In this document: positions 15,594-24,524 of the stretch, in pieces
Layout of the letters: each line of letters begins with the position of its first letter
Position numbering within the stretch: the first letter of the stretch is position 1
NCBI GenBank assembly: GCA_965242855.1
Contig: OZ251509.1
Coordinates: 496,001 to 560,000 of the forward strand
Origin: WTGU01 sp965242855
GTDB taxonomy: Bacteria; Pseudomonadota; Alphaproteobacteria; UBA828
DNA: 64,000 bases
Reading direction: 5' to 3'
Translations under genes and position numbers: made by a program
The notes under the pieces: model-generated
What the model was told of the DNA's origin: nothing
What the model saw: the letters and a program-made list of their open reading frames with translations, nothing else
Databases searched by the model: none

Positions 15594-18517
15594 GGCCTGC
15601 CGGCCCGCCGGTCGCGCACCGCCCGGTTGCCGACCCACTCCCGATGGGCCGGCGCCGCGCCGCCGGCGGGCGCGCGGGCGAAATCCGCGCCGAAGCGCAG
15701 AACGGGGGGCGCGGCGGCCGCGCCGTCCGACGCCAGCGGCGCGAACAGCGGCGCGGTCTCGCCCGCCTCGTCGGGGCGGCAAGGCTCGAGTCGGACCTTG
15801 AGGTCGTACCAGGCGGCCTGCCCGGTGACGGGATCGGCGTTGGCGTCGGCGGCGCCGTCCGCGCCGGGGGCCACGTCGGGGATCAGGTGGTTCAGGAGGA
15901 AGCCGAGCCGGGCCTCCGGCGCGCCGGGCGGCAGGCCCCAGGCGCCGCCCCGCTTGCCGATGGCGTTCCAGGTCCACACCGTGTCCTCGTTCATGGCCGC
16001 CATGATGCCGATCCGCGCCTTGACCCGGCCCAGCGGCGCCACGATCCAGGCCCAGTCGCCGTCTCCCAGGCCCGCGCGCGCGGCGGCCTCGGGATGGACG
16101 TAGAGCACGTTGCTCGGGGTGATCTGGCGCAGCCAGGCGTTCTGCCCGCCCCAGGAATGGTACATGTGCATCGGCCTCTGGGTGATCGCGTGCAACGGGT
16201 GGTCCGCGTCCGCCGCCGTCTCGTACCAGATCGGCAGCGGGTCCATGCCGGCCTCGAGGCGGGCGCGGAGGGCGTCGGGCGGCTGCACCGGGCCGAAACC
16301 GCGGGCGGCGAGGCGGAAGCGTTGCAGCGTCTCGCTATAGAGCTGCATCGTGACGGGTTCGGGCGCGGCCAGCCAGCCGGCCGCGTGCGCCGCCTCGAGA
16401 TAGGCGCGGTTGCCGTGCTTCAGATAGCGCTGTTCCGGCGGCAGCGGGCGGCGCCAGAAGCAGCCGTTCTCGACGTAGCGATCGAGCTGCGCCGGGTTCG
16501 GCGCGCCGACGCCGTGGGTGTTCCCGTCCGCCCCGCGCCACCCGGCCAGCGGGCCGATCCCCGGCGCGCGCTCGTGCCGGACGATGTAATCCCGGTAGCC
16601 GCCGGGGAAGGCCGGCGCGCCGTCCTCCGCGACGAAGCCGGGGAGCGCGAGCCGCGCGCCGAGCGCGATCAGCACGTCCTGGAACGGCCGCACGTCGCGG
16701 TCGGGCGCGACCACGGGTTGGCGGATCGCGTCGGCCGCGCCGTCCGCGTCGCTGATCGGCCGGTCGAGGAGGGAGAGGCAGTCCCAACGCTCGAGATAGG
16801 TGGTGTCGGGCAGCACCAGGTCGGCGTAGGCGACCATCTCCGAGCGGTAGGCGTCGGCATAGACGATCCGGGGGATGCGGTAGCGCCCACGTGAATCGCG
16901 GTCGGTGAGGTAGCGGAGCGTCGCCGGGACGTTCATCGCGCTGTTCCAGCTCATGTTGGCCATGTAGAGGAACAGCGTGTCGATGGGGTAGGGGTCGCCG
17001 GCCCAGGCGTTGCGCAGCGCGAGGTGCATCGCGCCGTGCGCGGCGAGGGGGAACTCCCAGCCGAACGCCTTGTCGAGGCGGAGCGGCGTCCCGTCGCGCG
17101 CGACCAGGAGGTCCTCGGGGCCGGACGGCATTCCGAGCGGCATCCCGTCGAGCGGCGTCTCCGGCGCCGTGCTCTTGCCGGCGGGCGGCGGACCGCCGGG
17201 GCAGGGCTTGGGGAAGGGCGCCGCCGCGCGGTAGGCGCCGGGGCTGTCCACCGCGCCCAGCAGCACCTGCAGCAGGTGGAGGGCGCGGCAGGTCTGGAAG
17301 CCGTTGGCGTGGGCCGAGACGCCGCGCATGGCGTGGATCGCCACCGGGCGGCCGACGAAGCGTTCGTGCCGCCGCCCCGTCCAGTCGGTCCACGGGGTCT
17401 CGACGGCGACGCCGCTTTCGAACGCCGCCTCCGCGAGCTCCCGCGCGATGCGGCGGATGCGGCCGGCGGCGATGCCGGTGCGCTCCGCCGCCCGCTCGGG
17501 CGCCCAGACCGGATCGAGATAGCGCTCCGCGATCAGCTGGAAGACGGGGCGGGCGCGGCGCCCGTCGGGCAGCGCGCGGGCGCCGGCCAGGGCCGGGGCG
17601 ATGGTCGGCGCCCGCGCGTCGGTGAGGCGCTCGCCGCGCGCGTCCCAGGCCAGCGGTTCGCCGGCGGTGCCGCGGGCGAAGAGGCCGTCGTCGGCCGCGC
17701 CCGGCGCGTCGATCACCAGCCAGGGGGCGTTGGTGTAGCGGGCGAGATAGTCCCAGTCGATCCGCTCGGCGCGCAGCAATTCGTGGACCAGGGCGAGGAC
17801 GAAGAGCCCGTCGGCGCCGGGCCTGATGCCGATCCATTCGTCGGCGACGGCGGAATAGCCGGTGCGCACCGGGTTGACGGACACGACCTTGGCGGCGCCG
17901 CGCGACTTGAGCGCGCCGAGGCCGATCTTGATCGGGTTGGAGGCGTGGTCCTCGGCGACGCCGAAGAGCATGAGGTAGCGGGTGTGCTCCCAGTCCGGCT
18001 CGCTGAACTCCCAGAAGGACGAGCCGATCGTGCAGAGCCCGGCGGCGGCCATGTTCACCGAGCAGAAGCCGCCGTGGGCCGCGTAATTCGGCGTGCCGAA
18101 CTGCTTCGCCCACCAGCCGGTGAGCGCCTGCGACTGGTCGCGCCCGGTGAAGAAGGCGAGGCGCTTCGGGTCGCGGCGGCGGATGGCGCCGAGCCAGTCC
18201 GTCGCCGTCGCCAGGGCTTCATCCCAGGAGATTGTGCGGAAAGTGCCGCTCCCGCGTTCGCCCGTGCGCAGCAACGGCTGCCGCAGGCGCGCCGGCGAAT
18301 TGTGCTGCATGATTCCCGCCGCGCCCTTGGCGCAGAGCACGCCGCGGTTGACCGGATGCTTCGGGTTGCCCTCGATGTGGCGCACCCTGCCCCGGTCGAG
18401 ATGGACCCTTATGCCGCAGCGGCAGGCGCACATGTAGCAGGTGGTCTCGCGGACTTCGTCCGAGACGCGCGGCGCGACCGGCGCCCGGCCGCGGACGCTC
18501 GCGAAGGAATGCGGCAT
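15590..18517 (-). CDS. soeA: Molybdopterin catalytic subunit, SoeA-type sulfite dehydrogenase
   Basis: A 975-residue molybdopterin oxidoreductase of the DMSO reductase superfamily. The N-terminal [4Fe-4S] cysteines are C27, C30, C34 and C62 (TTCYMCACRCGIRV ... VLCAKG). Further hallmarks are FFTGRDQSQALTGWWAKQFG, HGGFCSVNMAAAGLCTIG, FGVAEDHASNPIKIGLG and ADEWIGIRPGADG, which match the sulfite-oxidising SoeA group better than nitrate, DMSO or formate enzymes. No twin-arginine signal is present, as expected for the cytoplasmic SoeABC complex that oxidises sulfite to sulfate and reduces quinone. The C-terminal molydopterin-binding domain is complete. The ATG at 18517 fits the family start. Assignment among close relatives rests on pattern recognition and operon order. 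Confidence 0.88.
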   Translation of the reverse strand: MPHSFASVRGRAPVAPRVSDEVRETTCYMCACRCGIRVHLDRGRVRHIEGNPKHPVNRGVLCAKGAAGIMQHNSPARLRQPLLRTGERGSGTFRTISWDEALATATDWLGAIRRRDPKRLAFFTGRDQSQALTGWWAKQFGTPNYAAHGGFCSVNMAAAGLCTIGSSFWEFSEPDWEHTRYLMLFGVAEDHASNPIKIGLGALKSRGAAKVVSVNPVRTGYSAVADEWIGIRPGADGLFVLALVHELLRAERIDWDYLARYTNAPWLVIDAPGAADDGLFARGTAGEPLAWDARGERLTDARAPTIAPALAGARALPDGRRARPVFQLIAERYLDPVWAPERAAERTGIAAGRIRRIARELAEAAFESGVAVETPWTDWTGRRHERFVGRPVAIHAMRGVSAHANGFQTCRALHLLQVLLGAVDSPGAYRAAAPFPKPCPGGPPPAGKSTAPETPLDGMPLGMPSGPEDLLVARDGTPLRLDKAFGWEFPLAAHGAMHLALRNAWAGDPYPIDTLFLYMANMSWNSAMNVPATLRYLTDRDSRGRYRIPRIVYADAYRSEMVAYADLVLPDTTYLERWDCLSLLDRPISDADGAADAIRQPVVAPDRDVRPFQDVLIALGARLALPGFVAEDGAPAFPGGYRDYIVRHERAPGIGPLAGWRGADGNTHGVGAPNPAQLDRYVENGCFWRRPLPPEQRYLKHGNRAYLEAAHAAGWLAAPEPVTMQLYSETLQRFRLAARGFGPVQPPDALRARLEAGMDPLPIWYETAADADHPLHAITQRPMHMYHSWGGQNAWLRQITPSNVLYVHPEAAARAGLGDGDWAWIVAPLGRVKARIGIMAAMNEDTVWTWNAIGKRGGAWGLPPGAPEARLGFLLNHLIPDVAPGADGAADANADPVTGQAAWYDLKVRLEPCRPDEAGETAPLFAPLASDGAAAAPPVLRFGADFARAPAGGAAPAHREWVGNRAVRDRRAGRP

Positions 18518-18604
18518 GATCACCCGCCAGGATAATCGAGTCCGGGCGGCCGGAAAAATCGCGCGCATGCATCGCCGGACCGCGCGCGTGTATCCTGCGA
18601 TCCC

Positions 18605-20743
18605 GTGACCGGAACGACCGAGGCATTTTCGCGGGCCAGGATCGACGCCCTGCTCGGGGGCGCCGACTGGAACCCGACCGACGGCGTGAGCGTCCTGTTC
18701 GAGCACGCCTTGCCGGATGGTTCGCGCGCCGACTACGTGCTCTGCGACCGCACCGGGCGGCCCATGGCGGTGATCGAGGCCAAGCGCGCGGGCACGGCGC
18801 CGGTCGCCGCCCAGGACCAGGGCATCCACTACGCGCAGATGCTCGGAGTCCCGTTCGTCTTCCTGTCCAACGGTGAGGAGGTGCTGGTCCTGGATCGGGA
18901 CGTGGACGCCCACGCGCGCGGCATCGCCACTTTCTATTCCCAGGAGGACCTGGAGCGCCGGATGGCGGCGCGGGCCGTTCGGCGGGCGTTGCCGGACGTG
19001 CGGATCGACCGCGGGATCGTGAACCGGGATTACCAGATCGACTGCATCGAGACGCTCTCGGCCGAGGTCTCGCGGGGGCGGCGCAAGCTGCTGGTCGAGA
19101 TGGCGACGGGCACCGGCAAGACGCGCATGGCGGCGGCGTTCGTCAAGCGCCTGTTCGAGGCCGGCGCCGTCACCCGCGTCCTCTTCCTGGTGGACCGGAT
19201 CGCCCTCGCGGCCCAGGCGGAGGACGCCTTCACCGACCATCTGCGGGATTATCCCTGCCACGTCCTGCGGCCGGGCCGCGGCTTCGACCGCGCCAAGCGG
19301 ATCACCATCGCTACCTTGCAGACCATGATCGCCGACTACGGCGGGCTGTCGTCGGGCTATTTCGACTTGGTGATCACCGACGAATGCCACCGTTCGATCT
19401 ACGGCAAATGGGGCGGCGTGCTCCGGCATTTCGACGGCATCCAGCTGGGCCTGACGGCGACGCCCTGCACGGCGGGCGCCGCCGGGGCGGGCGACCCCGA
19501 GGACAGGATGTTCGTGCGCGACACGCTGCGCTTCTTCGAGGTCGAGAAGCCGACCTTCCGCTACGAGCTCAAGCAGGCGATCGCGGATGGCCATCTGGTG
19601 CCCTACCGCATCTACAAGGCGATGACGGTCAAGACCGCGGCCGAGGGCGGCTTCCCGGTGACGCGCGGCGCGCTCGACTGGAGCGCGATGGACGAGGCGA
19701 CGCGGGCCGAGTTCGAGGCGCTGTTCGGCGAGACCGACAGCATCGTCGTCGATCCGCGGGCCTTGGAGCGCAAGTTCACGATCCCCGAGCGCAACCGGGC
19801 CATCGTGCGCGAGTTCCGCCGCGTCCTCGACGACGGCTTCACGGGCAAGGACGGCGTCCGGCGCCTCCCGAGCCGGGGCAAGACCATCGTCTTCGCGGTG
19901 ACCAGGCGCCACGCCGAGACTCTGGCGGCGCTGTTCGACGCATGTTTCGCGGACCTGAAGCCGCATCCGACGGTGCGCTACGCCGATTTCGTCGTCAGCG
20001 ACGTGGGCGGCGGGCCGTCCCCCGATGCGAGCGCCATCATCAAGCGCTTCAAGGAAGAGGCGTTTCCGCAAATCGTCGTCAGCGTGAACATGCTCGACAC
20101 CGGCTTCGACTGCCCGGAAGTGGTCAATCTGGTGATGGCGCGGTTCACGCGAAGCGCGGTCCTCTATCGGCAGATGCGCGGGCGCGGCACCCGCAAGGCG
20201 CCGCACATCCACAAGAGCGATTTCACGATCTTCGATTTCGTCGGCGTGACGGATTTTCACGGGGACGACGACGGCGACATTCCCGGTGACGACTTGCGGG
20301 AGGCGAAACCGCCCGGGCCGGGCGTGCCGCGCACGCTGTTGACCCTCGACGTGGACGACCACATCGACCCGGCGAGCCGCGACTGGCTGACCCTCGACGA
20401 GAACGGGCGGATCGTGCAACCGGCGGCGCACGAGGCCCGCGCCGCCGAACTCGGCCTGCGTTTCGAGGCGTGGCTCGGCGAGCAGTCCTTCAGCGCCGAG
20501 CAGACCCGCTGGGCGACCCTGATGGGAAGCCGTGTCAGGGCCGACGCGACGATCATGGATGGCTTCTGGGACGATGACTTCGACCGGCACCCCTTCGAGG
20601 GGCTCGGCGGTTACGAACAGGCGGTGCGGGTCTTCGGCGGTCGGGACGCGCTCGACCACCTGCTCGGGGATTTCAACGTCTCGGTCTTCAGCGGTGCGGG
20701 GCACGGCGCCCCGGCACCGGCCGACGACCGCCCGGAAGCGTAG
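18605..20743 (+). CDS. hsdR: Type I restriction endonuclease, R subunit (EcoEI-like)
   Basis: A 712-residue ATP-dependent motor and nuclease subunit. The N-terminal nuclease motif is D43 ... E58-A-K60 (RADYVLCDRTGRP, VIEAKRAG). The helicase core has the Walker A GTGKT (169-173), motif II DECH (about 259-262), GLTATP, and motif VI-like YRQMRGRGTRKA. The C-terminus matches the short EcoEI-type R subunit (type IB), ending with FNVSVFSGAG. It starts at GTG 18605 with no strong ribosome binding site; an alternative start was not obvious. It leads an operon hsdR-hsdM-HD-ywgA-hsdS and is divergent from soeA, with an intervening gap of 87 bp. Confidence 0.92.
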   Translation: MTGTTEAFSRARIDALLGGADWNPTDGVSVLFEHALPDGSRADYVLCDRTGRPMAVIEAKRAGTAPVAAQDQGIHYAQMLGVPFVFLSNGEEVLVLDRDVDAHARGIATFYSQEDLERRMAARAVRRALPDVRIDRGIVNRDYQIDCIETLSAEVSRGRRKLLVEMATGTGKTRMAAAFVKRLFEAGAVTRVLFLVDRIALAAQAEDAFTDHLRDYPCHVLRPGRGFDRAKRITIATLQTMIADYGGLSSGYFDLVITDECHRSIYGKWGGVLRHFDGIQLGLTATPCTAGAAGAGDPEDRMFVRDTLRFFEVEKPTFRYELKQAIADGHLVPYRIYKAMTVKTAAEGGFPVTRGALDWSAMDEATRAEFEALFGETDSIVVDPRALERKFTIPERNRAIVREFRRVLDDGFTGKDGVRRLPSRGKTIVFAVTRRHAETLAALFDACFADLKPHPTVRYADFVVSDVGGGPSPDASAIIKRFKEEAFPQIVVSVNMLDTGFDCPEVVNLVMARFTRSAVLYRQMRGRGTRKAPHIHKSDFTIFDFVGVTDFHGDDDGDIPGDDLREAKPPGPGVPRTLLTLDVDDHIDPASRDWLTLDENGRIVQPAAHEARAAELGLRFEAWLGEQSFSAEQTRWATLMGSRVRADATIMDGFWDDDFDRHPFEGLGGYEQAVRVFGGRDALDHLLGDFNVSVFSGAGHGAPAPADDRPEA

Positions 20744-20758
20744 GGTGGAGAACAGCGC

Positions 20759-22375
20759 ATGGCATTGACCCCCGATCTCCGCCGCGCCATCGACCGCATC
20801 CGCGACTATCTCTTCGGCGGCGGCTACCCGAACCCGGCCCAGAATGCCGAACAGTTGAGCTTCCTCTTCTACTTCTACATGTTCGAGGCGGCGGACGCTG
20901 CGCGCGTCCGCGCCGCGAGCCGCCCCGGCGCGACGCCTTTCGCGAGCGCCTTCGACGGTGACTGGACCTTGCGCAATCCGCGCAACGCCCGCGAGCCGGG
21001 CGCCGAAGCGGTCCCGCGCCGTCTGTTGCGCTGGTCCTCCTGGGCGAACGCGCTAAACGGCGAGCCTCTGGTCTCCTGGGTCCGCGACGAGGTCTTCCCG
21101 TTCTACGCGGGCGTTACCGACTTCATGGACGGCGCCCGCCTCGTCATCGACGAGCCGACGGTGCTCTCCCAGGTGGTCAGCCAAGTGAACGACCTGCATC
21201 TCGAACGGGTGGACGCCGACACCAAGGGCGATCTGTTCGAGCATGTGCTGCGCCAGATCCGGCAGGCGGGCGAGCTCGGTCAGTTCCGCACGCCGCGCCA
21301 CATCATCCGCGCTCTCGTTCGGCTCGTCGATCCGCGCCTGGGCGAGACCGTCTGCGACCCAGCCGCCGGCACCGCGGGTTTCCTGGTCGGCGCCTGGGAC
21401 CATATCCGGCTCGCCAATTCCTCGCCAGCGGGCATCGAGGAAGTTGAAGCGGACGGCAAGACGATCCGCCGCGGCCTGGGAGACATACTCGGTGCGGACG
21501 CCGTGCGCCGGCTGCACGAGGCGACCTTCTTCGGCATGGACGTGGACCCGCAGATGGTCCGGCTCGCCACCATGAACCTGACCTTGCGCGGCCTGGACAA
21601 GGTGCGCGTCCTGCCCCGCAATGCCCTGACCCGCGCCCTCGACCGCGCCGCCAAGGCGGAGCTCGGACTCCCCGCCGGCGGCTTCGACGTTATCCTCGCC
21701 AACCCGCCCTTCTCCGGCCGGCTGGACAAGGACCGTATCGTCGAGGAGGTGAAGGTCGGCCGCACGGCGCAGACGGAGCTTCTCTTCCTGCAATTCATGT
21801 TGAACCATCTGAAGGAAGGCGGGCGCGGTGGCGTCGTGGTGCCGGAGGGAGTGCTGTTCGGCTCCACCGGCGCACACCGGGAGTTGCGCCGCAAGCTGGT
21901 CGAGAACAACACGGTCGAGGCCGTGCTGTCCCTGCCGGGCGGCGTCTTCAACCCCTATGCTGGCGTCAAGACCTCGCTGCTCGTCTTCCGCAAGGGCGGT
22001 GCGACGGAGCGGGTGATGTTCCTGCACGCCGACGACGACGGCTTCAAGCTGGACGCCAACCACGATCGCCCGATCGACGACGACGACCTGCCGGTCCTGA
22101 TCGAAGCGTTCCATGATCGCGCGGCACGCTGGGAGGCATGGCGGCGCAGCGATCCGGATGAGGAGTGGATCGAGAAGTGGTGGTTCGCCGAGGCGTATGA
22201 GATTCGCGCCGCCGACTTCAACCTGAGCGCCGGACGCCACCGCCCGGAGAGCCGCGCGAAGACGGAGCACCGGGACCCGCTGGAGCTCCTCGACGAACTG
22301 AAAGCCATCGAAAAGGAGATTCTGGGGGAAATCGACGTGCTCGCCGACGCGGTGCGCAAGGCGACGGCGGAGTGA
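20759..22375 (+). CDS. hsdM: Type I DNA methyltransferase, M subunit
   Basis: A 538-residue N6-adenine methyltransferase subunit. The N-terminal HsdM helical domain (AIDRIRDYLFGGGY, EQLSFLFYFYMFEA) is followed by the SAM-binding motif DPAAGTAGF (about residue 200), a GMDVDPQMVRLATMNL motif and catalytic NPPF at about 315-318, then VVPEGVLFGS. It both modifies host DNA and, with HsdS, provides the recognition complex for HsdR. It starts at ATG 20759, 15 bp after hsdR, with a GTGGAG ribosome binding site. Unusually, hsdS is not the next gene: two other genes intervene. Confidence 0.94.
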   Translation: MALTPDLRRAIDRIRDYLFGGGYPNPAQNAEQLSFLFYFYMFEAADAARVRAASRPGATPFASAFDGDWTLRNPRNAREPGAEAVPRRLLRWSSWANALNGEPLVSWVRDEVFPFYAGVTDFMDGARLVIDEPTVLSQVVSQVNDLHLERVDADTKGDLFEHVLRQIRQAGELGQFRTPRHIIRALVRLVDPRLGETVCDPAAGTAGFLVGAWDHIRLANSSPAGIEEVEADGKTIRRGLGDILGADAVRRLHEATFFGMDVDPQMVRLATMNLTLRGLDKVRVLPRNALTRALDRAAKAELGLPAGGFDVILANPPFSGRLDKDRIVEEVKVGRTAQTELLFLQFMLNHLKEGGRGGVVVPEGVLFGSTGAHRELRRKLVENNTVEAVLSLPGGVFNPYAGVKTSLLVFRKGGATERVMFLHADDDGFKLDANHDRPIDDDDLPVLIEAFHDRAARWEAWRRSDPDEEWIEKWWFAEAYEIRAADFNLSAGRHRPESRAKTEHRDPLELLDELKAIEKEILGEIDVLADAVRKATAE

Positions 22376-22448
22376 GTGTTGCCCGCGTGCCCGGCCCCGG
22401 GCTTCCGCCGTCCGGTATCCGTTGTGGACAGGGGGAGATCGACAGGAT

Positions 22449-23798
22449 ATGACGCGCGCGATGACGCAGCGTATCCGCGATCCGGTCCACGGGCTGATCG
22501 TGTTCGGCGGGAGCGGCGACCCGCACCGCGACGAAACGGACTGCATCGCATGGCGTTTGCTCAACGCGCGCGAGTTCCAGCGGCTGCGCCGAATCCGCCA
22601 GCTGGGCTTCTCCGATCTGGTCTTTCCCGGCGCGACGCACAGCCGTTTCGCGCACAGCATTGGCGTCTATCACACGGCGCGTCTCCTGGCCGACGTGATC
22701 GCGCGCCGACAGGGCGAGCCCGACCAGGATCGCGAGCGTATCGCGCTGCTTGCGGCCCTCCTGCACGACATCGGGCATGGGCCTTTCAGCCATGCCTTCG
22801 AAGCCGCCTGCGCGGCGGCCAGACGGCACAAACGGCACGAGGACTGGGGCGCGGAGATCGTTCGTGGCGATACCGAGGTCAACCATGTGCTGCGGGCCGT
22901 CGACGAGACGTTGCCGGAGCAGATCAGCGGGATCCTGAAAGAGGAGGATCCCAAGGACATATACGCCGCCATCGTTTCCAGCCAGTTCGACGCCGACCGG
23001 ATAGACTACATCCAGCGCGACCGGATGGCGACCGGAGTCGAGTTCGGCCATATCGATCGAGACTGGCTTTTCGACTGCCTGGAAGTCGGTTCCATCACCG
23101 TCGGCGACGACGACCCCCACAAGGCGCCGTGCCTCTATCTCGGGCCGAAGGGCCTCTCCGTGGCGGAGGAGTACTTGGAGGCGCGGTTCCGGCTGTACCA
23201 GATGGTCTATATGCACAAGACGACCCGGTCCGCCGAGAAGATGCTCGAAGAATTGCTGAGTGCCGTCGCTTCGGGAGAGAAAGGTAGCCGTCCGGTACTC
23301 CCGGAGCCCGTCTCACGTTACCTGACATGCGATACCCCAGCGCTCGGCGCTTATCTGGACTTGGACGATGCGGCGGTCTGGTCCGCGTTGACGGTCTTCT
23401 CGGACCATCGAAGTCCTCGCATATCAGCACTCGCGAGACGTCTGCGGGATCGAAAACTGTACAAGTGCGTCGATGTCGGTGTTCGCAATTCGTCCGGGGG
23501 TAATCTGTTTCGCCGTTTTCGACGCGAGTTGAGGGATCGAGCCATCGAATGGGTAAACGATCTATTCTTCGATGAATCGACAATGACGTCATACAGGTGG
23601 TACGACTTTGGCGAAACATCAGCGCTCAACAAAATCTTGGTGAAAACATGTTCGGACATGGAGGAGCCGGTCGATATCGTCGAAGAATCGCGCATCGCCG
23701 GAACGTTGAGGCGTGAAGAGCATATCTACCGAGTCTACGCGCCGGACTCGGATCAAGCGAACGAGCTTCGAGAAATCCTGGGGAGGATGCGAACATGA
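22449..23798 (+). CDS. HD-domain phosphohydrolase (SAMHD1/YwfO-like)
   Basis: A 449-residue metal-dependent phosphohydrolase of the dNTPase/SAMHD1-like group. It begins RIRDPVHGLI, typical of this group, then has HSRFAHSIGVYHTARLL (H64, H69), LLHDIGHGPFSHAFE (H106-D107) and a later SQFDADRIDYIQRD (metal-binding Asp). Related proteins hydrolyse dNTPs or other nucleotides; in defence settings such enzymes can deplete nucleotides. It starts at ATG 22449, though a second ATG 12 bp later is also possible. It ends in a 4-bp overlap with the next gene. Base composition falls markedly in its last third (from about 23450), towards that of the following gene. Its location inside a type I restriction operon is unusual. 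Confidence 0.85.
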   Translation: MTRAMTQRIRDPVHGLIVFGGSGDPHRDETDCIAWRLLNAREFQRLRRIRQLGFSDLVFPGATHSRFAHSIGVYHTARLLADVIARRQGEPDQDRERIALLAALLHDIGHGPFSHAFEAACAAARRHKRHEDWGAEIVRGDTEVNHVLRAVDETLPEQISGILKEEDPKDIYAAIVSSQFDADRIDYIQRDRMATGVEFGHIDRDWLFDCLEVGSITVGDDDPHKAPCLYLGPKGLSVAEEYLEARFRLYQMVYMHKTTRSAEKMLEELLSAVASGEKGSRPVLPEPVSRYLTCDTPALGAYLDLDDAAVWSALTVFSDHRSPRISALARRLRDRKLYKCVDVGVRNSSGGNLFRRFRRELRDRAIEWVNDLFFDESTMTSYRWYDFGETSALNKILVKTCSDMEEPVDIVEESRIAGTLRREEHIYRVYAPDSDQANELREILGRMRT

Positions 23799-24325
23799 AC
23801 GTCGAAGATATCGTCGTGGGCCTGATCGCACTGCATGGCGGCGAGCTTGTGGGGCGGACACGGTTGCAGAAGCGAGCGTATCTTCTGCATCGCTGCGGAG
23901 CGAATTTCGATTTCCCTTTCGTTTATCATCACTACGGACCGTACTCGTTCGACATCGCCGACGGATGTATTGACGCGCGCGTCAACAAACGAATCAAGGT
24001 CAGGGAAAAGATGGGACGCCATGGGAGCCGTTATACGATCTTCACGCTCAAAGGAAAGACTGGGCGGTACGATCGAATCGGCACCCTTTCGGCCGATGAT
24101 GTTCGCCCGATACTGAGGATGATGGAAGGGGTTACGGACACCGTCCTGGAGCTCGCGGCAACCATCGTTTTCCTTCGCGACGAAGGAGGGTACGGCGAGA
24201 AGGCTATCGCGGAAACGAAGGCCCGCAAGTCTTTGAAGGCGACCCCCGAGAGGCTTGCAAAGGCGTTCTCCCTGATTCGTGATCTGGGACTGGATCCGGG
24301 GAACAAGCTCCCGCTCCCGGGCTGA
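23795..24325 (+). CDS. YwgA-like small protein of unknown function
   Basis: A 176-residue soluble protein. The conserved-looking core is RTRLQKRAYLLHRCG (residues 21-35) and FVYHHYGPYSFDIADG (about 41-56), which recalls YwgA-type proteins and, more distantly, SocA/Panacea-type antitoxin domains. Function is unknown. Its ATG overlaps the stop of the HD gene by 4 bp (ATGA), so the two are made together. From memory, Bacillus subtilis also carries an HD-phosphohydrolase gene (ywfO) next to ywgA, which supports a conserved functional pair. GC content is clearly lower than in the housekeeping genes around the island, suggesting acquisition by transfer. Confidence 0.65.
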   Translation: MNVEDIVVGLIALHGGELVGRTRLQKRAYLLHRCGANFDFPFVYHHYGPYSFDIADGCIDARVNKRIKVREKMGRHGSRYTIFTLKGKTGRYDRIGTLSADDVRPILRMMEGVTDTVLELAATIVFLRDEGGYGEKAIAETKARKSLKATPERLAKAFSLIRDLGLDPGNKLPLPG

Positions 24326-24524
24326 CGGTGCCGCCGGAGCGGGGCACCTGGACGCGGAGCGAAACTGTGATGTCGGGTATCGGCCGCGACCGGCGCTCGA
24401 CTGTTACGGGATGGGGTGCTGCGACCCGTCCGGGACTGGGGGCGGGCCGATGGAGACCCGACGAGCGGGGGGTTGTGGAAAGGGCAGACGAGGCCGCCGA
24501 TGCGATGCAGGCGAGGCGCTCTCG
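24326..24524. other. Gene-free gap inside the restriction operon
   Basis: About 200 bp of high-GC sequence between the YwgA-like gene and hsdS. No open frame with a ribosome binding site, no repeat and no clear promoter was seen. It may hold a separate control signal for hsdS, or mark the edge of the inserted HD/YwgA pair. Confidence 0.4.
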
